A stretch of 10,189 nt of DNA, taken from Clostridiaceae bacterium. Lineage in GTDB: Bacteria > Bacillota > Clostridia > UBA1212 > DUPL01. The notes under the pieces were generated by a model. It did not search any database. It worked only from the letters and a program-made list of their open reading frames with translations, and was not told the DNA's origin. Of the stretch, positions 1 through 6,812 are shown piece after piece (the first letter of the stretch is position 1; each line of letters begins with the position of its first letter). The translations under genes and the position numbers were made by a program. The DNA lies in assembly GCA_012522035.1 (NCBI GenBank), contig JAAYLF010000342.1, positions 1 to 10,189 on the forward strand, written 5' to 3'.

Positions 1-2
1 CA

Positions 3-800
3 CTTGTTGCAACTGGTGTTTATTTTTTCAAAATGCCAAACAACTTCTCAACTGGAGGGGTTACTGGCATCTCCGTTGTTTTAAGCGGATTTTTCAAACT
101 CCAATCAGCTTCAATAATTGCATCTGCATTGAATATTTTGATGTTGATCCTTGGTTTTTTAGTTTTGGGAAAGCAATGCGGTTTGAAAATAGTACTTGGC
201 TCAATCTCGATGTCTGCCACATTGTTACTGCTCGAATTTTTTATCCCAATGAGGCAGCCATTAACTGATGAACCCTTTCTTGAACTGATTTTTGCTGTAC
301 TTTTACCTGGTGTGGGTTCTGCTATTCTGTTTAATATAAATGGAAGCACTGGTGGAACTGATATAATTGCAATGATATTAAGAAAGTTCACAAGTATCAA
401 CATTGGTCTTGCACTGTTCTTATCAGACTTGATAATTACTCTGGGTGCATTTTTATTCGGGGTGAAGGTTGGTTTGTTCTCGTTATTGGGGTTATTATCA
501 AAGACCATGATAGTTGATACCGTTATTGAAAGTATTAATACAGTAAAATGCTTTTCAATTATTACATTGAATCCTGGCCCGATCAGCGAATTTATAACCA
601 CCAAACTGAGGAGAAGCACTACCGTTATTGATGCTGTAGGAGGATATACGAATGAGAACAAAAAGGTTGTTGTTACCGTGATGAACAGAATGCAGGCAAT
701 ACAGCTGAGAAGATATCTAAAAGAACATTATCCAGAAGCATTCATAATTATAACAAATTCCAGTGAAATTATCGGAAAAGGTTTCAGAGGAGTAAACTGA
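3..800 (+). CDS. YitT family membrane protein, 5' end cut off by the window
   Basis: This is an integral membrane protein of the YitT family; the transported or sensed molecule is not established for the family. The frame is open back to base 3, and the residues before the first ATG (33) read LVATGVYFFKMPNNFSTGG. This matches the conserved first hairpin of YitT proteins, so the real start lies upstream of the window and the ATG at 33 is internal. Several hydrophobic segments follow, including a glycine-rich GSTGGTDIIA stretch typical of the repeated YitT membrane domain. The last ~80 residues, from FSIITLNPGPISEFI onwards, form the soluble cytoplasmic DUF2179-type domain that normally ends these proteins, and the gene stops with TGA at 798-800. 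No terminator is seen behind it. It has no evident link to the carbohydrate genes downstream. The family call is confident. Confidence 0.9.
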   Translation, partial: LVATGVYFFKMPNNFSTGGVTGISVVLSGFFKLQSASIIASALNILMLILGFLVLGKQCGLKIVLGSISMSATLLLLEFFIPMRQPLTDEPFLELIFAVLLPGVGSAILFNINGSTGGTDIIAMILRKFTSINIGLALFLSDLIITLGAFLFGVKVGLFSLLGLLSKTMIVDTVIESINTVKCFSIITLNPGPISEFITTKLRRSTTVIDAVGGYTNENKKVVVTVMNRMQAIQLRRYLKEHYPEAFIIITNSSEIIGKGFRGVN

Positions 801-808
801 TAACCATA

Positions 809-837
809 TTGAAAACTGATTCTAAAAATGATAGTAT
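809..837 (+). promoter_or_regulatory. Candidate sigma-A promoter for the sugar isomerase-like gene
   Basis: TTGAAA at 809-814 and TAGTAT at 832-837 are separated by exactly 17 bases. The site lies in the only gap between the YitT gene and the ATG at 869. Transcription would start near 845, leaving a short leader that holds the ribosome binding site AAAGGAAGAG (855-864). The -35 matches five of six and the -10 four of six consensus bases. Confidence 0.5.
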
Positions 838-868
838 AGGGTATTTTTATTTAGAAAGGAAGAGATAA

Positions 869-1708
869 ATGATTTTGTCAACACCAACGGATTATCTGTC
901 ATACCGTTTGGGTTTGGAAAAGGCAATCAGGCTATTATGCGAAACTGGATATGATGCACTAGACTTCACAATGTTCTGTCTTGCAAATGAAAAGGATCCG
1001 CTGCATACTGAAGGTAACAAGTATGTTGAAAAAATTAAAAAGATTGTAGATGGGTATGGCGTTTATTTCAACCAGGCCCATGCCCCGTTTCCATCTTTTA
1101 AAGAAGGGGACGAGGAGTTCAATAAAAGGATGTTTAAAGCAATTGTTAGATCGATGGAAATATGCTGCATACTGGAAATTGGAATTGTTGTTGTTCATCC
1201 CATAGATTGGTCAAACGCACAAGAAGTGATGCAGAAGAACGTAGAGTTCTTCAACAGCCTCATACCATACTGTGAGAAATACAATGTGAAGATTGCATTG
1301 GAAAACAACCACCTTTATCAAACCGCAGAGCAGTTATCGGAACTTGTAGATTCCCTTGATGACAAATTCTTTACAGTATGTCTTGATACAGGACACTGTC
1401 ATTTGTTTGGGCAGGATACAGCAAGCATGATAAGAAAACTGGGGAATGACAGATTGAAAGCTCTTCATGTTCATGACAATGATGCTGTCATTGACCGCCA
1501 TACGGCTCCATATTTTGGAACTATGGATTGGACCTCTATTACCAACGCTCTTGCAGAAATCAATTACTCCGGTGATTTTACGCTTGAGGCTGACAGTTTT
1601 TATCATAAACTTCCTAACGAACTTCTTCCTGCGAGTGCAAAATATCTGCATGATATTGGAAGGCTGCTAGTTGAAATGGTCGAAAAAGCTAAAAAGAGTA
1701 ATAGCTAG
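869..1708 (+). CDS. Sugar phosphate isomerase/epimerase-like TIM-barrel protein
   Basis: The 279-residue product belongs to the xylose-isomerase-like TIM-barrel superfamily (AP endonuclease 2 fold), whose members isomerise or epimerise sugars or inositols using divalent metal. It has no signal peptide and should be cytoplasmic. Conserved positions are visible in order: H71 in QAHAPFPSF, E145 in IALENNH, D173 and H176 in CLDTGHCH, H200/H202 in ALHVHDND, and E240 in FTLEAD. Together these give the Glu-Asp-His-Glu metal site of active family members. The length is typical. The ATG at 869 is preceded at 4 bases by the purine-rich site AAAGGAAGAG. The gene ends in tandem stops TAG-TAA and is followed at once by a terminator, so it seems to be transcribed alone. 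The exact substrate cannot be read from the sequence. Confidence 0.88.
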   Translation: MILSTPTDYLSYRLGLEKAIRLLCETGYDALDFTMFCLANEKDPLHTEGNKYVEKIKKIVDGYGVYFNQAHAPFPSFKEGDEEFNKRMFKAIVRSMEICCILEIGIVVVHPIDWSNAQEVMQKNVEFFNSLIPYCEKYNVKIALENNHLYQTAEQLSELVDSLDDKFFTVCLDTGHCHLFGQDTASMIRKLGNDRLKALHVHDNDAVIDRHTAPYFGTMDWTSITNALAEINYSGDFTLEADSFYHKLPNELLPASAKYLHDIGRLLVEMVEKAKKSNS

Positions 1709-1719
1709 TAAAGTAAGAC

Positions 1720-1759
1720 AGAGCTGCAACTGCTCGATAATATAGGTTGTGGCTCTTTT
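1720..1759 (+). terminator. Rho-independent terminator after the isomerase gene
   Basis: An 11-base arm AGAGCTGCAAC (1720-1730) pairs with GTTGTGGCTCT (1746-1756) using two G-U wobbles. The loop is 15 bases and a run of four T (1756-1759) follows. It lies 12 bases after the stop codon at 1708. The GTG at 1749 that would open the next reading frame lies inside the 3' arm, which argues against that codon as a true start. Confidence 0.75.
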
Positions 1760-2105
1760 CATATATTTAGGAGGGAATTATGCGGAAATTAAGCATGAAC
1801 TTTATCTTGATGAAGAACATGAATACAGGATTGTAAATACTTTCAACAAGATAAGTCTTTATATAAGTGAGAAGTTGGTAGCATATGTGGATTATACATA
1901 TGACGAAGATATAACTGTCAGAGATTCATTCGGAAATGTTGTAGGTGAACGGGTAAGAAATGACAGGACACCTCAGTTTGGCTTCTGGAAGATAACAGTG
2001 GAGAATCTAAAAGGTTATATCAAAGATTTAGAGTATGTGAACAGTGTTGTTACACAGCAGTATTTTCCTGAAAGGGACAAAAGATCAATCAATTACGAAA
2101 CATAG
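1749..2105 (+). pseudogene. N-terminal remnant of the surface glycosidase: half a lectin-like (ConA/LamG-type) domain
   Basis: The open frame begins after a TAG at 1743-1745 and ends at TAG 2103-2105, giving at most 118 residues. Motifs such as EYRIVNTFNKISLYISEKLVAYVDY, split here as EYRIVNTFNK and LVAYVDYTYD, followed by FGFWKITVENLKGYIKDLEYVN, look like the second half of a concanavalin-A/LamG-type carbohydrate-binding beta-sandwich (the DUF1080-like type). The first half and any signal peptide are missing. The only in-frame start, GTG 1749, lies inside a terminator stem and has no ribosome binding site. After the stop, the same frame runs straight on into the glycosidase module at 2106, so this is best read as the front of a single gene broken by an amber codon and a 5' lesion. 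An assembly error is the main alternative. Confidence 0.6.
1770..1782 (+). promoter_or_regulatory. Strong ribosome binding site and ATG leading into the wrong frame
   Basis: AGGAGGG (1770-1776) sits three bases before an ATG at 1780-1782, the best-looking translation start in this region. The ATG opens MRKLSMNFILMKNMNTGL and stops at TAA after 18 codons. It is one base out of frame with the lectin-like sequence that overlaps it. MRKLS resembles the start of a signal peptide. I infer that this is the original start of the surface glycosidase gene and that a deletion or frameshift just behind it removed the rest of the signal peptide. Confidence 0.55.
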
Positions 2106-4079
2106 GTGGCAACGGATGATCTGAACAGGACCACACCAACCAACGTAGAAGCAGGTAACAGAAAGAAGAACAAGTATGTTGGTCTGTTCTATTTCCTGAA
2201 TCATGCAGACGAGCGTGAACATGTAATTCATGATGTCACAAAAATATTTATGGAGCAGGGTCTTGATGAACTGAAAACAATATTGCCGAATACTTTGAGA
2301 ATATACTGGGCGGAACCATATTTCGGCTATTATCTGAATACTGACACTTGGGTGTATAGAAAGCATGCGTATATGTTTAACGCTGCTGGTATTGATTTCA
2401 TATTTATCGATTTTTCAAACAATATTGTTTATGAAGAAGGGCTTCAAGCCTTGCTTGAAACCTGGCTTAGAATTCGAAAAGAAGGTGGAGACACTCCTCA
2501 AGTTGTGTTTATGACAGGGGATATGCCTCATGTATTGGTACATGACTTGTATGTGTTGAAAGACCTTGTATTCAACAATCCGGAATATGATGAGTTGTGG
2601 TTCAAATGGGACGGAAAACCCTTGATTTTAGGCAACAATGATGATCCTGATGGAGATGTATGGACAATTTCAGAAGAAACTGTTGGAACATATACGAAAG
2701 AAATGATGTTCGCAAATCTGACTGAAGCAGAAAAGGAGTTCTACAACAGTGGAGAGTTTGGAAAACTTCTTGAGAAGTTTACTGTCAGAAAGAGCTGGGC
2801 AAGGCAATCAAGGAAATATGAAAAGGATAAGAAGTATGCAGGATACTGGGATTGGCTGGATGAGTGGCAGCAAGCATATGGTAGAAGTTTCAAAGGTGTA
2901 AAAGAGCAGATGAGCGTTTCCATAGCAGCAACAGCAATGACCCATAAGGGAAGAAGTTATGTTAAAGGCAATGTTGACTATGGGACCGGTCTAGAGGACT
3001 TTGATTTTAGCTTGGGTAAAGCACAGTACGGCCTTCATTTCGAGGAACAATTCCAAGAAGCCTTAAAGGCTGATCCCGATGTTATAATGATTACGGGATG
3101 GAATGAATGGACTGCAGGCAAGCAGACCAACCCTTATCCAAATATGAGAACAGGCCATACAAGCACTCCGTATTACCATTTTGTTGACCAGTTCAACCCG
3201 GAGTTCTCAAGAAATGCAGAACCAATGAAGGTGAGAGATGGTGTAGGCTTTGGAGACAACTACTACTATCAAATGGTAAACCACATTAGACTTTTTAAAG
3301 GGATAGAACCAATAAAAGGGGTAAAGGATATGAATGGCATAAGCTTTGATGGTATTGCTGAAGAAGGAGAGAAACGTTTACTTCAGGTTGATGAGAAAAT
3401 TATGAGCCAATGGGACAAAATTGAGTACAGGTACATGGATTCAGTCGGTGATACAGCTTTTCGTAACTTTAACTCAATGGGTTCCCAATACCGTTATATC
3501 AATGCAACGGGAAGAAATGATATTGATTACGCAAAGGTGACTCAGGATGATTATTTCTTGTATTTCATGGTAAAGACAGCATCGGGGATTATCAGTGTAG
3601 ATGAGGAAAACTGGATGAACCTGTTCGTTGACATAGATAAAAACCATGAAACTGGGTGGGAAGGTTATGACTTTGTCATAAACAGAAGTCGTGACGGAAA
3701 AATCGTTATAGTTGAGAAGTTTGTGAACAATAGTTGGGAGTTTGAAACTGTTGGCAGAGCTGATTACCTTATGGGAAGTGACAACCTGACTATTAAAGTT
3801 TCAAAGGAACTGTTAGGTATATCTGAGAATGATTTTTCATTCGATTTCAAATGGGCTGACAACTCCACAAACATAGGCAATGTAATGCAATTCATGGATT
3901 TGGGCGACTGTGCACCGAATGACAGATTTAACTTCAGATTCACAACCACGGACATTCAGTACAAACCAAAGGCATTAGGACAACTTAACTATGTCCTGAA
4001 AACTTTAGGTGTAGTATTTGTCATACTAATTGCAATATTTATATATAAAAAAGTAAAAGTAAAAGGAGAGAGAAAATGA
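2106..4079 (+). CDS. GH71/GH99-like glycosidase with CBM9-like module and C-terminal membrane anchor, separated from its N-terminus by an amber codon
   Basis: The 657 residues form a putative surface polysaccharide-degrading enzyme. Residues ~23-405 are a TIM-barrel module of the bacterial GH71/GH99-like type. Visible motifs are VGLFYF, EPYFGYY, a GIDFIFID strand (95-102), VVFMTGDMP, WDGKPLIL, VIMITGWNEW with E334 as a likely active-site acid, then FNPEFSRNAEPMK and GDNYYYQMV. Residues ~430-615 form a beta-rich domain like CBM9/DOMON carbohydrate-binding modules. Residues ~631-647 are a single hydrophobic segment followed by KKVKVKGERK, a stop-transfer anchor. A C-terminal anchor needs an N-terminal export signal, but none is present. 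The candidate start GTG 2106 has no ribosome binding site and immediately follows an in-frame TAG. The product is therefore probably the main part of a broken gene. The substrate is unknown; alpha-glucan or alpha-mannan would be guesses. The lipoprotein gene downstream overlaps it by four bases. Confidence 0.72.
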   Translation: MATDDLNRTTPTNVEAGNRKKNKYVGLFYFLNHADEREHVIHDVTKIFMEQGLDELKTILPNTLRIYWAEPYFGYYLNTDTWVYRKHAYMFNAAGIDFIFIDFSNNIVYEEGLQALLETWLRIRKEGGDTPQVVFMTGDMPHVLVHDLYVLKDLVFNNPEYDELWFKWDGKPLILGNNDDPDGDVWTISEETVGTYTKEMMFANLTEAEKEFYNSGEFGKLLEKFTVRKSWARQSRKYEKDKKYAGYWDWLDEWQQAYGRSFKGVKEQMSVSIAATAMTHKGRSYVKGNVDYGTGLEDFDFSLGKAQYGLHFEEQFQEALKADPDVIMITGWNEWTAGKQTNPYPNMRTGHTSTPYYHFVDQFNPEFSRNAEPMKVRDGVGFGDNYYYQMVNHIRLFKGIEPIKGVKDMNGISFDGIAEEGEKRLLQVDEKIMSQWDKIEYRYMDSVGDTAFRNFNSMGSQYRYINATGRNDIDYAKVTQDDYFLYFMVKTASGIISVDEENWMNLFVDIDKNHETGWEGYDFVINRSRDGKIVIVEKFVNNSWEFETVGRADYLMGSDNLTIKVSKELLGISENDFSFDFKWADNSTNIGNVMQFMDLGDCAPNDRFNFRFTTTDIQYKPKALGQLNYVLKTLGVVFVILIAIFIYKKVKVKGERK

Positions 4080-4924
4080 GAAAACACATTTTGCTGGTGA
4101 TGGTATTGGTGTTGGTACTCACCATAGTGTCATGTAATAAGCAGGACAAAGAACCAAGTGCAACCCAGACACCTCAGCTTACACAAGAACCTACAGCCGT
4201 TCCTACAGAAGGGCCAACGGCTGAACCCAAGGCAACTCTTAAGCCGATCACAAACAAGGGGTATCCTCAAGAGGAGGCGGAAGTACTCATATTTGAAGAT
4301 TTTGACGATGGTGAAATAGATGAAAATGAATTTGTAGTTGTACTGGGTGAGAATGCAGACATAATCGATGGTGAGATGCATATTACAAGAGAGTGGACTG
4401 CATTGTCTCCTGAATATGATTACGCCATTGGAACACTTCACCATCAATATGAGTTCTCAATGGAGTACTACTCAACATTTGGCAGATTAAGCGCACCTCA
4501 CGTAGCATACTGGGTTGGGGCAAGGGTTCCACCTGAGAGGTATGCAGCATATCCTGGTGGATTCTGGGTGGCTTTTACTCATACAAATATTGCCTTTGTT
4601 TATCCTGGTGGTGATAATTTTGAAGGTAAAGAACACTGGGCAGAGAAGTGTTTTCAAATAAATGTGCCGGAGGAGTTTACGACGAAGCATAAGATTACTG
4701 TTGTTGATACCGGTGATGAAATCTATTACTACATGAACACTACCGACGAAGAGTATTACCTTATCCTTAAGGCGGTGCTTGATGGTGCGGATCTGCTTTT
4801 GTATGATAAGGATGACAATATGTTCTGGGCAGGAGAAAATGCACTGAATGATGAAATCGGATTCTCCATATTCAGTCATCGTCAGGCATCTCATACAGAT
4901 AATGTTACACTTAAGGGACATTAA
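4076..4924 (+). CDS. Lipoprotein with Pro/Thr linker and lectin-like (ConA/LamG-type) domain
   Basis: The 282-residue product begins with a lipoprotein signal peptide: basic MRKH, a Leu/Val-rich core, and lipobox IVSC with the modified Cys at residue 20. A flexible Pro/Thr/Glu-rich linker spans ~27-57. Residues ~65-282 are a beta-rich domain starting LIFEDFDDGEID, the usual opening of concanavalin-A/LamG-like sugar-binding domains. Its second half (KITVVDTGDEIYYYM, LLLYDKDDNMF, IGFSIFSHRQ) parallels the remnant at 1749-2105. It should sit on the outer face of the membrane and bind carbohydrate, with no catalytic motif seen. The ATG at 4076 overlaps the upstream stop (ATGA) and is served by AAGGAGAG (4063-4070), so the two genes are translationally coupled in one operon. 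It ends just before a terminator. The lipoprotein call is firm; the binding function is inferred. Confidence 0.8.
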   Translation: MRKHILLVMVLVLVLTIVSCNKQDKEPSATQTPQLTQEPTAVPTEGPTAEPKATLKPITNKGYPQEEAEVLIFEDFDDGEIDENEFVVVLGENADIIDGEMHITREWTALSPEYDYAIGTLHHQYEFSMEYYSTFGRLSAPHVAYWVGARVPPERYAAYPGGFWVAFTHTNIAFVYPGGDNFEGKEHWAEKCFQINVPEEFTTKHKITVVDTGDEIYYYMNTTDEEYYLILKAVLDGADLLLYDKDDNMFWAGENALNDEIGFSIFSHRQASHTDNVTLKGH

Positions 4925-4931
4925 CAGAAAA

Positions 4932-4966
4932 GAGGCTTTGGGATTTACTCCAAAGCCTCGTTTTTT
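4932..4966. terminator. Terminator serving both the lipoprotein operon and the convergent tRNA gene
   Basis: GAGGCTTTGG (4932-4941) pairs perfectly over 10 bases with CCAAAGCCTC (4950-4959), with an 8-base loop. On the plus strand, six T follow (4961-4966). On the minus strand, the hairpin is followed by TTTTCTGTT, so it can also stop the tRNA transcript. It starts 8 bases after the lipoprotein stop codon, and the last T coincides with the final base of the tRNA CCA end. Confidence 0.88.
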
Positions 4967-5058
4967 GGCGGAAAGAGAGGGATTCGAACCCTCGGTGGGG
5001 TATTAGCCCACACACGATTTCCAATCGTGCGCCTTAAGCCAGACTCAGCCATCTTTCC
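4966..5058 (-). tRNA. tRNA-Ser (anticodon GGA)
   Basis: On the minus strand, the seven-base acceptor GGAAAGA (5058-5052) pairs with TCTTTCC (4976-4970), followed by discriminator G and an encoded CCA (4968-4966). The anticodon arm CACGA/TCGTG encloses the loop TTGGAAA (5024-5018), giving anticodon GGA at 5022-5020, which reads UCC and UCU. A long variable arm with a GTGGG/CCCAC stem is typical of class II tRNA-Ser. The T arm is GAGGG-TTCGAAT-CCCTC. The total length of 93 bases fits. Confidence 0.96.
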
Positions 5059-5081
5059 ACAATTTTTTTGACAACAAAATA

Positions 5082-5110
5082 ATTATAGTACGAAAAAGAG
5101 GATATGTCAA
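5082..5110 (-). promoter_or_regulatory. Consensus sigma-A promoter of the tRNA-Ser gene
   Basis: Read on the minus strand, TTGACA (5110-5105) and TATAAT (5087-5082) are both perfect consensus hexamers, separated by exactly 17 bases. The tRNA 5' end lies 24 bases downstream at 5058, which is normal for a short processed leader. This is the strongest promoter in the window. Confidence 0.92.
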
Positions 5111-5305
5111 TATCCAAAACTTAAGAATTGGCTAATTAATTTCCATCCATTCATACATTCGAGAAGAACAAGGTGACGGTTGAGTACATGACTGCAGTTG
5201 CATTTGAGATAGCACGTTAAACAAAATACAATTTTTTCAGACAATAGTGCAAGTATATTTTAGTCGATTGTGATAATATTAGTTATAACCAAATATTCAA
5301 GTTGT
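5111..5305. other. A+T-rich intergenic stretch without a recognised gene
   Basis: Between the tRNA promoter and the ribosome binding site of the Ig-like protein gene lie about 195 bases with no convincing ORF. A short open stretch ending in TAA at ~5218-5220 (coding FEKNKVTVEYMTAVAFEIAR) has no start context and is not recognised; it could be a gene remnant. The promoter for the downstream gene should lie here. -10-like strings occur near 5272-5289 (GATAAT, TATAAC), but no good -35 stands at the right distance. Confidence 0.4.
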
Positions 5306-5317
5306 AGGAGGAAAACG

Positions 5318-5812
5318 ATGAAGTCTAAATTAGTTGTATTATTAGTGATTGTAATGATATTCAGTTCATTAATGGTTGTTAATGCTGAAACAGTACTCTC
5401 GCTGGACAATGACGAGTACGTTGTTGGTGAAACAGTTACAGTAACATTTAGCAATGCAACTGGTAATGAGTCGGCATGGATAGCAATATATCCCGAAGGC
5501 AAGGATTACACCGAATACACTGCTGAAGAAAAAGCATGGAAGTATGCAAACAACAATTCAGATGAAACACCAGGAGAAACAGCAGCTACAGAAGGTACAG
5601 TAACAATCAGCACTGAAGGACTTGCTCCTGGAGAGTATAGAGTTTCATACTTTGTAGACGGTGCGTATAACGAAGGTGCTTTTGCAAACTTCACATTGGT
5701 AGAAGCATCACAGAACCCACCTACTTCCGACAGTACTGTATTCATGACAGCATTCGCAATGTTTCTTATGGCAGCTGTTGTATTGAAGCGTAAGAGCGTT
5801 ACCTCATTTTAA
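5318..5812 (+). CDS. Small exported Ig-like (WIGIY-type) protein with a possible LPxTG-like cell-wall tail
   Basis: The ATG at 5318 is chosen because AGGAGG (5306-5311) lies six bases before it; an in-frame ATG at 5270 has no such site and would bury the signal peptide. The product has 164 residues. Residues 1-23 are a signal peptide ending VVNA. Residues ~25-128 form one Ig-like beta-sandwich: LSLDNDEYVVGETVTVTFSN, then AWIAIYPEG, WKYANNN, GTVTIS, LAPGEYRVSYFVDG and NFTLVE. This follows the WIGIY...PGxYxxxLF pattern of Ig-like domains often attached to secreted hydrolases. The end reads NPPTSD (133-138), a hydrophobic stretch and KRKS, the layout of a sortase signal with a divergent motif; a plain membrane anchor is the alternative. 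The domain stands alone with no enzyme attached. It leads the plus-strand group 5318-7760. Confidence 0.78.
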   Translation: MKSKLVVLLVIVMIFSSLMVVNAETVLSLDNDEYVVGETVTVTFSNATGNESAWIAIYPEGKDYTEYTAEEKAWKYANNNSDETPGETAATEGTVTISTEGLAPGEYRVSYFVDGAYNEGAFANFTLVEASQNPPTSDSTVFMTAFAMFLMAAVVLKRKSVTSF

Positions 5813-5835
5813 ATGATAGAATCAAACGTTTTGTT

Positions 5836-5866
5836 GAGGACTTTGCGTAATTTACGCAAAGTTCTT
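5836..5866 (+). terminator. Hairpin between the Ig-like gene and the next gene, weak terminator or attenuator
   Basis: ACTTTGCGTAA (5840-5850) and TTACGCAAAGT (5852-5862) form an inverted repeat around one base, in practice a 9-base stem with a 5-base loop. It can be extended outward to 5836-5866 with two G-U pairs. The following TTCTTTGT is a poor T-tract, so termination is likely partial. This would let the first gene be made in excess over the two downstream genes. Confidence 0.5.
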
Positions 5867-5901
5867 TGTACATATACATAATAATTTCAGGAGGAATTTA
5901 A

Positions 5902-6807
5902 GTGAAGAAGAAACTAGCTTTTTTCATACTCTTTATATTCTTGTTATCCTTCGTTTTTGTTAATGCAGAAGAAAATGAATATGAGCATGATGATGAATAT
6001 TATGAAAAAATGCCATATATTTGGATGACATTTGATTACGAAGGTGCAGCAGCCGACATGACTTCAGATGGTAATCCTCACGGTGTGGAACTTATAGATA
6101 ACAAGGAAGGGATTATTGTTAAGATGGCAGGCGAAATCAATGATCCTTTATCCGACCCATATTTCTACTTCCCTGTATCGCACGATAGGTTGTCAGATAT
6201 TTTCTGCGAAGAAGTACAGGCAATAGCGTTGGTTATTAAGACTGACGTTGCAATCAAACATCCCGATGCGGTAAATCAGCCTGAGTTGTTCTTTAGAACG
6301 GTCCAGGACCCTACATTTGCACGGGTTGGCCATCCTGACTGGACAGACTATTTCGCAGGAAATGAAACATGGGCACCCGGAACAGAAGGATACAAGGCAA
6401 CTGACGACTGGCAGGTTCTAGTATTTGATATGAGCCAGAATAGCTACTGGACCTCAATACCAGATAGACTCCGACTTGATTTGTTTGATGTTTGTTTGGA
6501 TGTTGAGTATGTAGTGAAGGGAATAGCCTTCTTTTTACAGCCCGAACATGCATTGGAGTGGGATGGAGATTTTGACAGGGTTGCTTTTGAAGAGGAGTAC
6601 GCTAAGGCAAATCAGCCTACACCAGCACCAACTGCTGAGCCAACTGAAGCGCCAGAGGAAACAGAAGCTCCAAAACAGACAGAATCAACAACAACGGATG
6701 AGAAGGATATAGAGAATATGACATGGCTTTATGTTGTAATTCCAGTTGCCATAATTGTTGTTCTGGTAGTTGTTTTTATTATTGTGCGTAAAAGAAAAGA
6801 AAGGTAA
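5902..6807 (+). CDS. Exported beta-rich protein with acidic Pro/Thr linker and C-terminal membrane anchor, function unknown
   Basis: Translation starts at GTG 5902, seven bases after AGGAGG (5889-5894). The 301-residue product has a signal peptide (1-22, cleavage after VNA). Residues ~36-235 are rich in beta strands and aromatic residues, with stretches such as IWMTFDYEG, PYFYFPVS, AIALVIKTD, WQVLVFDMS and VKGIAFFLQP. The pattern suggests a jelly-roll carbohydrate-binding-like fold, but I do not recognise a named family. A Pro/Thr/Glu linker (~238-270) resembles the linker of the lipoprotein at 4076. One transmembrane segment (~275-295) and VRKRKER end the protein, so the domain faces outwards on a stalk. 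The next gene starts five bases after the stop, implying one transcript. No catalytic motif is evident. Confidence 0.72.
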   Translation: MKKKLAFFILFIFLLSFVFVNAEENEYEHDDEYYEKMPYIWMTFDYEGAAADMTSDGNPHGVELIDNKEGIIVKMAGEINDPLSDPYFYFPVSHDRLSDIFCEEVQAIALVIKTDVAIKHPDAVNQPELFFRTVQDPTFARVGHPDWTDYFAGNETWAPGTEGYKATDDWQVLVFDMSQNSYWTSIPDRLRLDLFDVCLDVEYVVKGIAFFLQPEHALEWDGDFDRVAFEEEYAKANQPTPAPTAEPTEAPEETEAPKQTESTTTDEKDIENMTWLYVVIPVAIIVVLVVVFIIVRKRKER

Positions 6808-6812
6808 TTAGA

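Noticed and set aside
20..661. A 213-residue open frame on the minus strand
   Set aside because: It lies wholly antisense to the YitT gene, whose protein matches a known family; its own translation resembles nothing and has no ribosome binding site.
1749..1751. GTG as a true start of the lectin-like fragment
   Set aside because: It lies in the 3' arm of the terminator stem, without a ribosome binding site, and would give a surface-type domain with no signal peptide.
2103..2105. Amber codon read as pyrrolysine or by programmed readthrough
   Set aside because: TAG is the normal stop of at least three other genes in the window, the position is a linker rather than an active site, and no downstream insertion structure is apparent.
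5270..5317. An ATG at 5270 as the start of the Ig-like protein
   Set aside because: It adds 16 residues before a complete signal peptide and lacks a ribosome binding site; ATG 5318 has an ideal one.
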